The notes under the pieces: model-generated
Seen by the model: the letters and a program-made list of their open reading frames with translations, nothing else
Database searches by the model: none
Told to the model about the DNA's origin: nothing
Program-made: the position numbers and the translations under genes
In this document: one piece after another, positions 44,573 through 57,254 of the stretch
Layout: each line of letters begins with the position of its first letter
How positions within the stretch are numbered: position 1 is the first letter of the stretch
Origin: Dioscorea cayenensis subsp. rotundata
Taxonomy: Eukaryota; Streptophyta; Magnoliopsida; Dioscoreales; Dioscoreaceae
Assembly: GCF_009730915.1 (NCBI RefSeq)
Contig: NC_052487.1
Span: forward strand, 3,311,928 to 3,375,927
Length of the DNA: 64,000 bases
Direction: 5' to 3'

Positions 44573-47193
44573 ATGGCGACCACTGGGTTTGCTCTCCCGT
44601 TTGCTGGGAAACTCGGCTCACCATTGTTGCGTTCGAAGCCCTCACCGCTCCTCTCCATCCCTCATAGCTTCAGGAAGCCTTTGTCCTTGCGCGTGATGGG
44701 TTCTGCCTCCTCTTCTCAGAGACCAGAGAAATTGCAAGGTCTGTATCTATGTATCTATATATCTATTGATCCTTTTGAATTTTTGATTTGTTTTTCTTGT
44801 TTCTGAGAATTGAATTTTAGTTTATTGTTTTTGTGATTATTTGATATCATGGATGCGTTTGGATTTGTGGAATTTTGAGTGAGATTTATCATGTGTTAGT
44901 GATTAGGGCATGGTGAATTGTAAATTTGGGGGTGTTTTGATTTTGAGATTTATATTTTTGTTGTTCTTATTGTTGTTGTTATTCGTTTTCATCTAGGAGC
45001 AATATCAAGGCTAGCATTTAGCTATTTGTCTATTAATGTGTTGTTTTGAGTGTTTGATTTGTTTTTCTTGTTTCTATGTGGGATGTGTTTGGATTTGTGG
45101 AATTTAGAGTGAGGTTTTTCATCTATAACTGATTGGAGCATTGGTGTTTTTGTGGTTCTACTTATCGTCCATGTTGAGTCAATTTATCTTATATCAAGAA
45201 AATAGGGAAATGCATTTGGAATGTAGAAAATGGTGGAATTGAAGGGGAAAACAAAAGAATTTTTCTTTTCCTTTTTATAATTTGGTTGTCCATTTAATTT
45301 TTGTTTCATCTAATAAGATAGAAGCAAGTAGTATCCCTTTTTAATTTCTTTATTTCTGTTCTATTCTCTCTTAATGCAAAGTCAGCTGAAGAGTTTGTGC
45401 TTGGTTTATGTTGTAGTAATGGAGCCTGCGCTTGCTGTTTTTAACACCACAAAAAGGTGGAAAAAATTATGGAGGGAGTAGATAGCAATGAGTTACAATA
45501 GAAGACATAAGAATTAGAGTTGGTTGAATGTATTTTCTGAAAGAACCCAATGCTTTCTTGGTAAGGCTGCATAAAAATATGCTACTGATGTAGGTAAAGC
45601 TAAAACAACAGTAGTATTTATATCATTCATGGGCACAGCTAACTCCCTGTGAGGTAACTGCATGATTTTGCAAGGGTAAAAAAGCACAGGAGCAGTTTAA
45701 AACAAAATGAACAGGAACGTGGTTCCATTAAATGGAACCCATGACCATATTCTTCTCCAATTTGGGCTTTGCTTGAATCTCAAATAAATTCGAGGACATA
45801 TTTAGAGAAATTATGAGCACTGCTCGGAATGGTTTGTGGATTCTGAATAACTATGATGACTGAACCTAATATGATAGCATTTCAGCCCAAGAAGTTATAA
45901 GTACTTGGGCTGAGATGATCAAGAAGTCTTCCCTGAAAACAGAGAGGATCTTAAAGGTGGTGGATTTTGACAACAAACTCTCAAAAGCCATCTCTTTTTT
46001 TTTTTTTTTCTAAAAAAACCATAGAATGCAAATCTTTAAGGTGTATAAGATGTTTCATTCTCACCATTTTGTATGAGTAAGACACATTATGAAAGATGTA
46101 TCTGTCAAACTGGAAATTAATATGAAAACTTGGGACATGAATCCACAATTACTTTGAAGGATAGGTTTTTTAATTTCAATAAGCCATACGAGGTGATGCA
46201 AAGAATATTATAGAGACAGATAATCATTGGTTGATAATCACTCCCATTGTTGGCATGCTTGTTAGTTGGAACTTGGCCAGAATCTGATAATCCAATGTAT
46301 TATATCTGGATGTGTTTCAGATAGAAGTGCATTTATGTGTCATCCTTATATCTCATACCAAAGCATTCTGTTTTGTAATTTTTTTTATAAAGAATTACAT
46401 ATAACTTGTTTCTCGTTACCTTTATTTCTTGTAAAAAACCTTGTTCTTCTCTCCGAATTCTCATAGTCCAACTGTCAGCCGTGAATTTCATTGAAAGAAG
46501 TATTTTGCATTGGCCTTTGCAGAGGCAGGTAAATCTAACTTTACTTCCCTGAGTGAGGACGAGTGGAAGTCACGTCTTACCGAGGAACAATATAAAGTAA
46601 CTCGGCAAAAGGGCACTGAGAGAGCATTTACTGGGTATAATCCTCCATTCCTTATGCCTCTTAGATACGGATTTTAACTCTATTGAATTTTAATGACCCT
46701 TAATAATAAATGATGATATGTGGTATCAGGCAATATTGGAACACAAAAACCACAGGAACTTACCATTGCATATGCTGTGACACGCCATTATTTGAGTATG
46801 TGTTTGCAGTTTTTGAACCAGACCATGCTTGTTAGTTACATTGCTGCATTGCTTAAGCATATGTCATGTTGGTCATTTCCAGATCTACGGCAAAGTTTGA
46901 CAGTGGAACTGGGTGGCCATCCTACTATGAACCAATCGGAAACAATGTAAAATCCAAGCTAGACATGTCTATCATTATCATGCCCCGGAGTGAAGTCCTC
47001 TGTGCTGTTTGTGATGCTCATCTTGGTCACGTCTTTGATGATGGGCCACCACCAACTGGGAAGCGATATTGCATCAATAGGTGAACGCCCTCGTCTTTTA
47101 TTTATCTTCTAAAATTGTCATATGCTTTAATCTGACAACCTGAGCTTGAATCATTTTTGCAGTGCATCTCTTAAGCTGATACCAAAAGAATAG
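44573..47193 (+). CDS. MSRB1: Plastid methionine-R-sulfoxide reductase B1
   Basis: Five exons: 44573-44738, 46523-46634, 46730-46795, 46883-47080 and 47163-47193, all GT/AG and in frame, giving 190 residues. The enzyme reduces methionine-R-sulfoxide in oxidised proteins. Residues 1-50 are Ser/Leu/Arg-rich and fit a chloroplast transit peptide. Zinc-binding pairs are C106-x2-C109 and C155-x2-C158. [20 protein letters not shown] leads to catalytic C178 in RYCINS. The position of the usual resolving Cys (FDSGCGWP) is Thr124 here, as in the one-Cys plastid MSRB1 type, which in Arabidopsis is reduced by CDSP32 or glutaredoxins rather than plain thioredoxin. The start is the first ATG. Intron 1 is long (about 1.8 kb). 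Confidence 0.95.
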
Positions 47194-48127
47194 ACATGCT
47201 CAAGCTTATAATATCTTGGAACACACATTACATCGAATTATAGGTATGTATATGATGTATTAGTTGGTTTATATGCAAAGGACAAGCATTATACTGAATC
47301 TTGAATGTATATGCGTGACAATGTTTGGTGACATATGTGACATTTGAATGTGTGCAATTTGTTAGTCACCAGCGATTTAAAGATATCATGTTTTGAAAAT
47401 CATACAGATGAATTCCTTGCTGATATTTACCTCAATCAGGTATGGTCTTGACTCTTGAGAGGGCAAAAAAAAAAGCAGAAAGAAAATGGAAAAGAAATAG
47501 TATGTATATATATAAAGAGTTTTCTTCGGTTGTTTAACCTTTTTGTATGTCACATTTGAATATTCTCTATGTCACATTCAATTATTATCTGACGTGTTAT
47601 GGATATATGGTAGATTGAACCGTAGAATTCTTAAGTGATCCTTTGACATTTCTCCAATACTTATACTTAAGGTCTCTTGAATGTTTAACTTTGGCATGCG
47701 GAGTAGAAAATTTAAACTCCTTAACTTCCAAGGAAAGAAAGTTACCTTGTTTCTTAACTAGAAGACTAAAATAGAAAGCATGAGTTGAAATTGTTTTTAA
47801 CAGTGATAGTGCTTGTAATTCTCTCATATCTAATTAAACAAACAAATTATAAAATAAATAAATAAACAAGCCAGTTCTTGCATAACACTGGTCAAGGGTA
47901 ATTAGGTAAAATACATATTAGTTAGACCCAATCCTTGTTTTTATATAAATGTGGACAAGTTTGAGTTGGGAGGAAAATAAAATGCCAGTTCTTTTGTTAT
48001 AGAAATGTTGGTGGTCATCCAATCCAAGTGTATCAGAGCTTTATGTATTAACATTAATAATTACTAAATTAACCGTTTGAATTGATTTATTTATTTATTT
48101 TCCTTGGATAAACATTTATGTGCGGGT

Positions 48128-48309
48128 CTTAAAATTAGCAATTGAGTTAATTTTTCCCAAATGAAAATATTATTCAAGGAGCACGCATCATTTACGGACG
48201 TTTGTATCAATTGTTGGACTTAAAATTAGCAATTGAGTTATTTTTCCTAAACAAAAATATTATTCCAGGAGCATGTGTCGTTCGTATTTCGTATCAACTG
48301 TTAGATTTT
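48128..48309. repeat. 91-bp tandem duplication
   Basis: CTTAAAATTAGCAATTGAGT starts at 48,128 and at 48,219, each followed by AAAATATTATTC and GGAGCA. The copies have diverged moderately. Confidence 0.8.
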
Positions 48310-51300
48310 AATCCAACAATTATACACTGTTCAATTAATAGTGTAATTATACATAGTGAAAGTGGAATGTATAGTGTTTTAATTAAAACCGTAGATCGTA
48401 ATCATAATAGTAATTCAATTAATCTAAATCATTCATTCCTATTTTTACCGGCACCTAGAGGAACTAATCTTTAAAAAAACATAGATGAGTGAACCTTTTG
48501 TGTTTGCCTCTCTCTCTACCACAATAACTGTACTTAGCTGTGGATGTTCATAGACGGACATTCTACAAATGTTTGCAGTTGGCATTTGCTCTTATTCTAA
48601 ATTTTTAAAATAGTTATAATTTTTTGTATAAATAAATAGCTCTCACAAGAAACAGGTCGAAATGAATAATTTTTTTTACTGTTGGATGCAAATTGAATGC
48701 ATATTAAATAGAACCTTGAAATGTTAGAGGTTGGTAACATGACATACCTGTATCCTTGCATACACATGATACATTCTTAATTATGAATTGACTAGTTTGA
48801 GACTTTTGAGTAGTTAGCTGCAACATGTGAGACACTAAGACTGGAAGATTAGGATTCAAAGTTCTAAGGCATGTCTGATGAACTTATGAGCAGAGTTTGA
48901 AAAGAGAAAGCATAAAAGAAAAAGGAGGTTGGGTCTGCGCCGTAGTGTTTGACTTTGACATGAAGAGGAAAAAAACTAGCTTTTGATTTTTAGTGAAGTC
49001 TCAAGTTGTATTCAGAGAGAACATGGGCAGGTCTAAATCACATTTATTATTGTCACATTATAAGTATTTCATATTTCTATCTCTTTCTCTCTCTGTGACC
49101 ATGTTTATCACCATCTCTTTCTCATCTGCTTATTATTCAATTCAGCATTCTCTTTTGGAATTATGTTCAAACACTGATGTCTATAGGTTGATTTTAGAAC
49201 ATGTTATGCCATGGAATATGCTTGTTTTATTTAATTGTTATCTGACTGATTTTTGTCATGAGCTCATATTATTATCATTTTTATTAGTACTGTCATAACT
49301 AATTTGATATTTTGTTGTAATTCTCTGGTAGATTTTAAAGTATGGTATATGTTCATTATTTGTTTTGTTATGAAGATTAAAACTGCTGCTTTTTTTTTTT
49401 AAGAGTTCATTGACCAAAAAAAAGTAGATGAAATTGGTATACACTGTCAGCAATTAAAATTTTAGATATTATGAATTTTGTTATTATTTTGCTTATAAAC
49501 GACTCTTAAGATTGTCTATTTAATGGTCATAAATTAGTAGTAATAATGATGAGAAATCATTTGTAATTCTTTATTTTGAGAACATATGGTAAATTAATAC
49601 AATTATTTCAGATCTTAATTCATGTATATATATATATATATATATATATATTGATAAAAGTTTAATTACCAACCAAACAATTCACACAAACAAAACATGG
49701 CTAAAATGGGAAAGAAAAAGTTAGTGTCGGCAAAGACAAAACTAAGCAGACAAATAAAGGAGAAAAGAAAGACTTTAGAAACAACATCAACTACATAAGA
49801 TCCTTTGCTTGCTTGATTAGGACATTGACCAAAATGCCATTCCAGTAAATTAACATGCTAACTACTAAGACTAGAAATTTTTTACAATTTGCATTAGAAA
49901 GCTAAGTTTGTTCTTTTCCCACACTGTTTAATGTTTAATGTTTATTAACTATCTAATTATCATGTCAAGAAGGTCAAGGTCATATGTAGGTCTTAGCTGT
50001 GAGCATGTCATTCTCTTCTGTTATTGGTTGCCTTGAATTATATATTATAAAAGTTATATATCTTAGTCAATGAAAGGGTCTTTAAAGTATTATGATTTCC
50101 ATACCAAATCTTCTTTGAAGTTTCTCTTGTTGATTAAAATAAAGAATATTAATGTGAAGAGAGAAGACTATGTTGTGAGGTGGTAGAGTTAGTCAAGCAT
50201 TTGTGGAGAAATAGAAAGGTTGTGGTACCCATTTTTATTATTTAAGTCTTTGCATGCTAACACTTAGCTTGTTTGTTGGATAGATGTGAACCATGAGTTT
50301 GTCTTATTTAATTGATATTTTCATTCAATATCCACATGTGACTATGTGAGAGTTTAGAGGAAATTTTGATTGAATATTCATCAGACTTCAGGGTTCCTTT
50401 TTTTTTTTTTTAAATAAAAAACTCATAATAATTATGTTAATTAGAAACCTCACCAATCAATTACCAATTTTACATAATAATCAATCATTTTAAGAATATA
50501 ATTTTAATTATAAAATGTTTTGTTTAATTTTTGTTAATATGAAAGTTTGGTCAGTTATAACTTTATATAGAAAATTTTATTCATAATAAAGTTTATTTAA
50601 AAAGTCTGATCAGTGATATCATTATAATTAAAATTTATAATCTTCATAAAATGGAATTCAAAGCAACTTTAATTTTTGAAAAAAAGGTAGACTTTTGATC
50701 ATCTTAAAAGTCTTATCAATCATATATGAAATTCAATTGTTTTCTGTATAAAATGGAATCTAATGGCCGGCTGATTTGTTTTTAAGTCATTTTTATTGTA
50801 CAGTGAACCAAGAAAGTCCTTTCTTTTTTTCATTTTTCCAAACTCTTCAATTAATTTTCTTTTTCCTCATTATTTTATGATTTACAAACTATTGAATAGT
50901 CTGCTAAAATATTGACTATTTTTAATTGCACATTAAGGTATGAAATATCAATTGTTATATTGCAATGATGGTGTAATTCTCTTTTTATGTGCATGAATTT
51001 TTCATAGAAAAATATTAATTTTCACATTCAAATAACATGAATCCCTAGTAGTTGATGAAGGAAACACAATAAAAAATAATTACATCATATTATTCTTTAC
51101 ACATATATAAAAAAAAATATATATAATTAAATAAAACTTTACCATAGACAATTAGAATACTTAAATTACAAATAAATTAGGATAAAACAATGAAACCAAA
51201 ACGGTCGACATACCTCATTTCTGAATAAAATAAATCTCACAATTATCCAATCAATTTATTTCTATAATATCTAATTTTAATTAATATCTATTGAATAAAA

Positions 51301-51693
51301 TTCACTCAATCCAAATAAAAGTTCTTTACATTATTTTTTTATTTATTTATTTATTTATTTAGTATTAGTAGTAGTAGGTTGAGGTATCCGGAGTCTTGTG
51401 GGAAGGTGAACTTATCCATTTATGTGTTCTTAGTGACCCAAATTTATGCCACGCCACTAATTGATGTTATTATTATTATTATTATTCAATAGTGTTCAAA
51501 AACAAATTAAATATTTTTATATTATATTTAAATTTTCATTTACATTAAATATAGTATTAATAATTGAAGAAATCTAATTACAAATAAATGTTTATAAATC
51601 TTTCAAAATCAAACTATGTCGAGAATCTCTGCCGTATATCTTTTGTTTAAAAACTCTCAAAATTATAAAAATAAGAGATTTATTAAATTATTA

Positions 51694-52511
51694 TTATTAG
51701 TTTGCCTCCGGCTTTGTTTGGTTGGGGGAGGGAGGAGGGGTGAGGGGTGTGGGTGTTGTTTGGTTAGGGGAGTGAAGGGGATGAAAGGGGTGAGTCACCT
51801 CATAATCCACTCCCCAAATCGAGTCTTTTGGGGAGTGGATGTTTATTGTTTTTTTATTTTTTTAAATAATGTAAAATACCATTAATGCCCTTCACCTATA
51901 TGTAGAATTCCTATTATATCTTATATATTAGTGATTGTTTGCTTGGGATTGTGAAAACATGAATATGTTTATCATGAACATAATTTTTTTTAAATATGAA
52001 AAAAAAAATAGGGCATACTTTCCAAGTATGTTTTCACCATTTTTTTTAAGTTTATGAAAAAAATATGACAAAAATAGGGTATGTTTGAATGATCATTGAG
52101 TGTTCACATTTTAATAAATATTTGTCAATTATAATCAAGATGTTATGACTCCTCATAATTTTTTTCAAATAAATATTTTTCCCTAATTATTGTGTGTGTT
52201 TTATAATGTTTATCATATATTATATATTGTGTTATTATTATTATTCTACAATTTATTATTATTATTATTATATATATGTATATTATTATCTTTTTATCAG
52301 ATGCAAGAAATAGCTTAAATACACATTACACTTTTTCTCTCTCCTCCTCACTCCTCTTTTCAACTAAAAACTACTCCTCCACACCCGCTATGAACCAAAC
52401 ACAATATTTTCTCAAACCCCTCGTACCCCTCCGCTCACTCCCCTCACCACCCCTCCTATTTTATTGTACAATGGTAAAATAGTGAAATACATATTTTATT
52501 AGTTTGCCTCC
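51694..52511. repeat. Unclassified insertion-like unit with 16-bp flanking direct repeats
   Basis: TTATTAGTTTGCCTCC occurs at 51694-51709 and 52496-52511. Between them, a G-rich left part (GTTTGGTTGGGGGAGGG) faces a C-rich right part (CCCCTCCGCTCACTCCCCTC), giving imperfect inverted symmetry. A hairpin of ATCCACTCCCCAAA with its complement lies at about 51,807-51,840. No coding region. It may be a non-autonomous transposon or retroposed unit. Confidence 0.4.
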
Positions 52512-52588
52512 ATGTATTATTTTTAATAATAATAATAATAATAAAAAGGAAAAAGAACACGGCACCGCCGTAAGGTTGTAAAGCAAGC

Positions 52589-52594
52589 TATAAA
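52589..52594 (+). promoter_or_regulatory. TATA box of the WRKY gene
   Basis: TATAAA in AAGCTATAAATCAATGG, about 340 bp before the ATG. A long leader with a CTT run (about 52,880-52,910) would follow. Confidence 0.45.
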
Positions 52595-52606
52595 TCAATG
52601 GGCCCA

Positions 52607-52629
52607 AGTCAAAGTCAACGATGTTGACC
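52607..52629. promoter_or_regulatory. W-box cluster near the WRKY transcription start
   Basis: Two minus-strand TTGACT (52607-52612, 52613-52618) and one plus-strand TTGACC (52624-52629) lie within 23 bp. A further TTGACT lies at 52739-52744. WRKY factors bind TTGAC(C/T). Confidence 0.6.
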
Positions 52630-52927
52630 ACTTCTTTCTCTTTTGTCCTTCTTATCTTCATCTCTATCTTTCTCACGTGCAGCGGCGGCCCAATCGGTGA
52701 AGCTTTGTCCATCTTTCCTCTTCTCTTCTCATCATGCTTTGACTTCCATGAACCTCCCTAGAAACTCCCCCCATTAATTTGCTCACGCACCACATGACCT
52801 CATCCTCATCTCCTTCCTCCCTTCTTATCCCCCTCCTTTCTCATTCATGAAAACCTTTTCTTAGAGAACCTCTCAACTCTTCTTCTTCTTCTTCTTCTTC
52901 TTCTTCTTCTTTTTGTGAAAATCATTA

Positions 52928-54905
52928 ATGGATCAAAGGCCTGGAACTGGTGGGCTTAGTTTCTTGATTCCAGCTGGTTCTTCCATGGATACTAACAAAC
53001 GTGTTCATGATGAGATGGACTTCTTCTCTACTGACCATGAAAAGAAGATGAAGGTTAAGGATGACCCTCTTCTTCCTATCATCAAGAAAGAAGATCTCAC
53101 CATTAATATTAATGTTAGTTCTTGTCTTCTCATCTACTTCTTTGTTCTTTTTTTTTTCTTCTTTAAATTGTTTTATATTGATTTTTTTTTTCTTTTTTGT
53201 GGGTTTTTTTTTTATAGACTGGTTTGCAGTTGTTAACTGCTAATACTGGGAGTGATCAGTCTACTTTGGATGATAGCTTGTCTTCATTAAATCAAGATGA
53301 TAAGGAGTGTGAGAATGAGGTGAGTTTTCTTGTTTAATTTTAGATTTTTTTTTTTCTTCTTCTTTCTTTTTTATGATTTGGTTTATCAATATTGATTGTT
53401 ATGTTTTTTTGGGTTTTTAATTAGTTGGAAGCTATGCAAGCTCAACTTGGGAAGATGAATGAAGAGAATCAAAGGTTGAGAGGGATGTTGAACCAGGTGA
53501 CAAGTAACTACAATGCTCTTCAGATGCATCTCAATGCTTTGCTCCAACAAAAGAATCAAAGGATTAATGGACTTGTTCCTTCTCCATTCATGGTACCTTT
53601 TTCTTTTTTATATATACATTAATTATTACATAATAATTAAGAACTAAATCATTCATAGATCATATATATATATATATATATGATTGTTTTTTTTATTATG
53701 TTTATCAGAATCATGTAGATGCTAATAATGCTATCAAGAATGATCAAGAAACCATTGTTCCAAGACAGTTCATGGATCTTGGTCCTACTGCAACTGAAAT
53801 TGATGAGCATTCTCATTCTTCAACTGGAGGTAGCAGAGAAAGATCATCTACTCCTCCCAATGATGTCGACATCGGTTCTATTGAAACTAATAATAATAAC
53901 AACAACAACAACAACAACAAAGAGATAGCTCCGAAACAAGAAGCAACTATGAGGAAAGCCCGAGTTTCTGTTAGAGCTCGTTCCGAAGCTCCTATGGTAT
54001 ATTTTCATATTAAATTTATTCAATTGTATCTAATATGGTATCAAAGCAAGTTCTTGATGATCGCTTTACATTTGTTCAGATCACTGATGGATGTCAATGG
54101 AGGAAATACGGACAAAAAATGGCGAAAGGAAATCCATGCCCTCGAGCTTACTATCGATGCACAATGGCTACCGGTTGTCCAGTCCGAAAACAAGTAAGAT
54201 ATTTCACCGAGCCTAAATAATATGTTTGGTTTTTCAACTATTATTGATTGATTAATTCGATCATGATAGGTGCAAAGATGCGCAGAGGACCGATCGGTGT
54301 TGATAACAACATATGAAGGAACTCACAACCATCCATTGCCACCTGCGGCGATGGCAATGGCTTCAACAACCTCGGCAGCAGCATCAATGCTTCTTTCCGG
54401 CTCTATGTCGAGCTCCGACGGACTAATGAACTCCAATTTCTTAGCAAGAACCATGTTGCCTTGCTCATCTAGCATGGCCACCATTTCAGCTACAGCACCA
54501 TTCCCTACTGTTACATTGGATCTTACTCACAGTGCTAATCCACTGCAATTGCAAAGGCCGACATCATCGCCGACGATGCAGTTATCTGCGCCGCAGCCGG
54601 TCTTTCAACCACAACTTTACAACCAGTCAAAGTTCACCGGACTTCAAATGTCACCGGATTTTGATGGTTCTCCATTAGCGAAACGTTCAACGACTACTCT
54701 TGCAGACACTGTGAGTGCCGCAACTGCGGCGATCACGTCGGACCCTAATTTCACCGCCGCACTTGCTGCAGCAATCACATCAATTATCGGCAGTGGCGGC
54801 GGCGCCGCCGGTGGTGGCAATTCTCACCAGATGAACAATAATGCAAATAATATCAACAAAAGTCTTGCAAATGGTCCATATACATCAAATTTTCCTGATA
54901 CCTGA
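52928..54905 (+). CDS. Group IIb WRKY transcription factor (WRKY6/31/42/47-like)
   Basis: Six exons: 52928-53113, 53218-53319, 53425-53592, 53709-53996, 54080-54193 and 54270-54905; all junctions are phase 0 with GT/AG, giving 497 residues. A leucine-zipper-like coiled coil ([20 protein letters not shown] and on, about 97-140) precedes the WRKY domain, as in group II. WRKYGQK is at 255-261. The zinc finger is C275-x5-C281-x23-H305-x-H307, the group IIa/b type, split by the intron before VQR that marks these groups. Asn/Ser-rich low-complexity stretches flank it, including a run of ten Asn in exon 4, and an Ala/Gly-rich tail closes the protein. Such factors act in nuclear regulation of senescence, defence and phosphate or boron responses. 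Confidence 0.96.
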
Positions 54906-56962
54906 TTGCTTCAAATTTACATATAATACATGTTTTCTTTTTCTTTTTGCTGAAAGGAGATATATAAATGAAACTTCTTTTGTTATTTATATATATATAT
55001 ATTGTTTTTTTTTTTTTTGCATATTAGTTTTGTGAAGTATTATGAATAATGAATAGAAGAAATGATGGGATACCTTCTTTCATGTTTGAAAGGTATTTAT
55101 ATATATATATATATATGGACAAGTTATATGAGAGGGAATTGCAAAGAAAATGTAAGTTACCATTCTTATGTGTTTTGTCTTTTTTTTTATTGATTGAGTT
55201 GGTGAAGGTTTTATTATTAATATTATTATTTCTCATGAATCCCTTGATTAGAGTTTGAAATGTATGGTTGGAACGTCAAGAAAAATGTACATGCACGTGA
55301 ATAATGAGGGAGCATTGTAGTCTGACACGGAATTGTTATATATGACTTGAACCATTGCTTGTGCTGGTCCATTCTAGTCTTAATGGTTCATCTGTTTTCC
55401 AATTTTTAAATACACATACACACCTGGCATTCACATGAGGATAATCCTGTTTTGTGGGGTTTTTTTTTTCCATAGATTTGGACAAGTCTTATACCTCTCA
55501 CTTTTCTGTTATAGAGTAATTTATCTCTCATTTAATAAAATAATTTTGTTTATAATTTATTAAAAATTACATGTAAATAAAAAAGTGCATGTAAAATTAT
55601 TTTTTATAGTTTATAATCATTCTAATTGTGTATATTCATCTTAGATGGACATATCCCTTCTTTTTCCTGCTGTTTTTTTTCTCTTGAAGTTATAATTTTA
55701 TTATAATTTGTACTAATCTTATTTTTATAATGGTTTTTTTTTCAATAAACATTGTTTATATTTTTATTGGGATGTATAGCTTTTATACAAAGTTAAAAAA
55801 AATATAGCTGTGATATTATGAAAACAATCAGCAAGCAAGTTGATAATCCATCCATCATGACACTATTTAATAAAATTGTGACTTATCAACTCTCATCAAA
55901 ACTATATATATATAATGTACAAGTACAGATATATATTTTCCTTTCATATGTTTAACTTAAGTTAAAATTCAACTATAAGAAAGATGTAAAAGCTTGCCAT
56001 GATACAACAAATTAGACATGTAACATTACTAAATATATTGTGCATTACGAAAGTACAAGACTTTTCTCATTAGAAGTTACGTTACATAAAAATAAGTATT
56101 GAGAAAAGTACATATGTACTAAAGATAAATTGTTTATTTATTTATTAAATGAATTGGATTCTAATGAAACATCAAACATAAAATGATTTCTCAGTATGAA
56201 TGCAAGCGCATGATGATGCAAGCATGCAAACGCATGTGGTATAATAAGACTATTATTATGGTCCGTGTTTGAGTGTCCAAAGTTGACTACAAATAGAGAT
56301 CAACAACTTTTTTTTCCTAACCCTTTTCACATTAAAAAAAAAAAAAGTGTGTGGGCATTACTCATTAGTCATTAGATGGACGTCTCAATGATTAAACTAG
56401 TTAGTAATTAGTTTTTTATTTTAATTATTAATTTTTTTATTGAGGTTTTTAACCTCACTTTTTATTATTGTTATTATTCTTGTGAATGGACACAATTAAC
56501 TTGAGGAGCCAAATAACCAATGATTTTTTCGCTTATTAGTACCGAATTACCTGTGTATGATGGTTGTATCTGGTCAAAGAGACAGTTTTAAATATAGACT
56601 TATACAATACAGAGTGAAATCACAGATGTGTCAAGATAGTAACTTTATATTTGTGTACATATCTGTTTATCCACAATCGATAAAACACAATTGGTAAAAA
56701 AAAAAATTTAACCATGGGAGCAAATTTTTTAAAAAGTTTAAATGTTTTGGATTTTATGGTAGGTGAATGTATAAATTCCTACATAAATAGTATATAGATA
56801 TATAAACACTTAAAGTTTTTTGGAAAAATATTTTTTTATAAAAATAAACAGTTGAGTGAAAAAAATTAAAACTAGTTTTAATTAAGAATTTGGATTTGTT
56901 TTTTTCTTTTGTATATACAAATATTATTTTATTAATAAATTTAACAATTTTGGTCACATAAA
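54906..56962. other. 3' region of the WRKY gene and spacer
   Basis: Probably 3' UTR to about 55,260. Beyond that the sequence is AT-rich with no gene seen. Confidence 0.4.
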
Positions 56963-56974
56963 AGTATGCAATCT

Positions 56975-57209
56975 ATTAATGGGCTTGTAACCTAGTGGTA
57001 TCCCGGATCCCCTCGTTAGGAGAAATGCAAGTTCGATACTCCCAGACTACGCTTCCAAGTTTCAAGAGAGTGAGGACTTTGTTGTAATTCCCCCATCAGT
57101 ATATGCCCTTAAAAGTTGCTGCTTGTTACGCTTCCAGGTTTCAAGAAAGTGAGGACTTTGTTGTAATTCCCCCATCTGTATATGCCCTTAAGAGTTGCTC
57201 GCCCTACCT

Positions 57210-57242
<33 letters not shown>
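56975..57242 (+). mobile_element. tRNA-derived SINE with internal tandem duplication
   Basis: The tRNA-like head has TAACCTAGTGGT (A box) and AGTTCGATACTCC (B box). The body contains a 79-bp unit duplicated in tandem (ACGCTTCC at 57,049 and 57,128), then a TA-rich tail at about 57,212-57,242. An exact 12-bp target duplication, AGTATGCAATCT, lies at 56963-56974 and 57243-57254. It differs in sequence from the SINE family at 17,176 and 40,866. Confidence 0.88.
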
Positions 57243-57244
<2 letters not shown>

Positions 57245-57254
57245 TATGCAATCT

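Larger units (their letters stand above)
47194..52588. other. Long spacer between MSRB1 and WRKY genes
   Basis: The first about 200 bp are probably MSRB1 3' UTR. No gene was recognised in the remaining 5 kb. It contains a 91-bp tandem duplication (48,128-48,309), TA microsatellites (49,625-49,652), AT-rich blocks and a 0.8-kb unit framed by 16-bp direct repeats (51,694-52,511). Confidence 0.45.

Noticed and set aside
53772-54197. 141-codon plus-strand open frame reading through WRKY intron 4
   Set aside because: It continues exon 4 into the intron and then reads the WRKY exon in the wrong frame; the spliced model is clearly correct.
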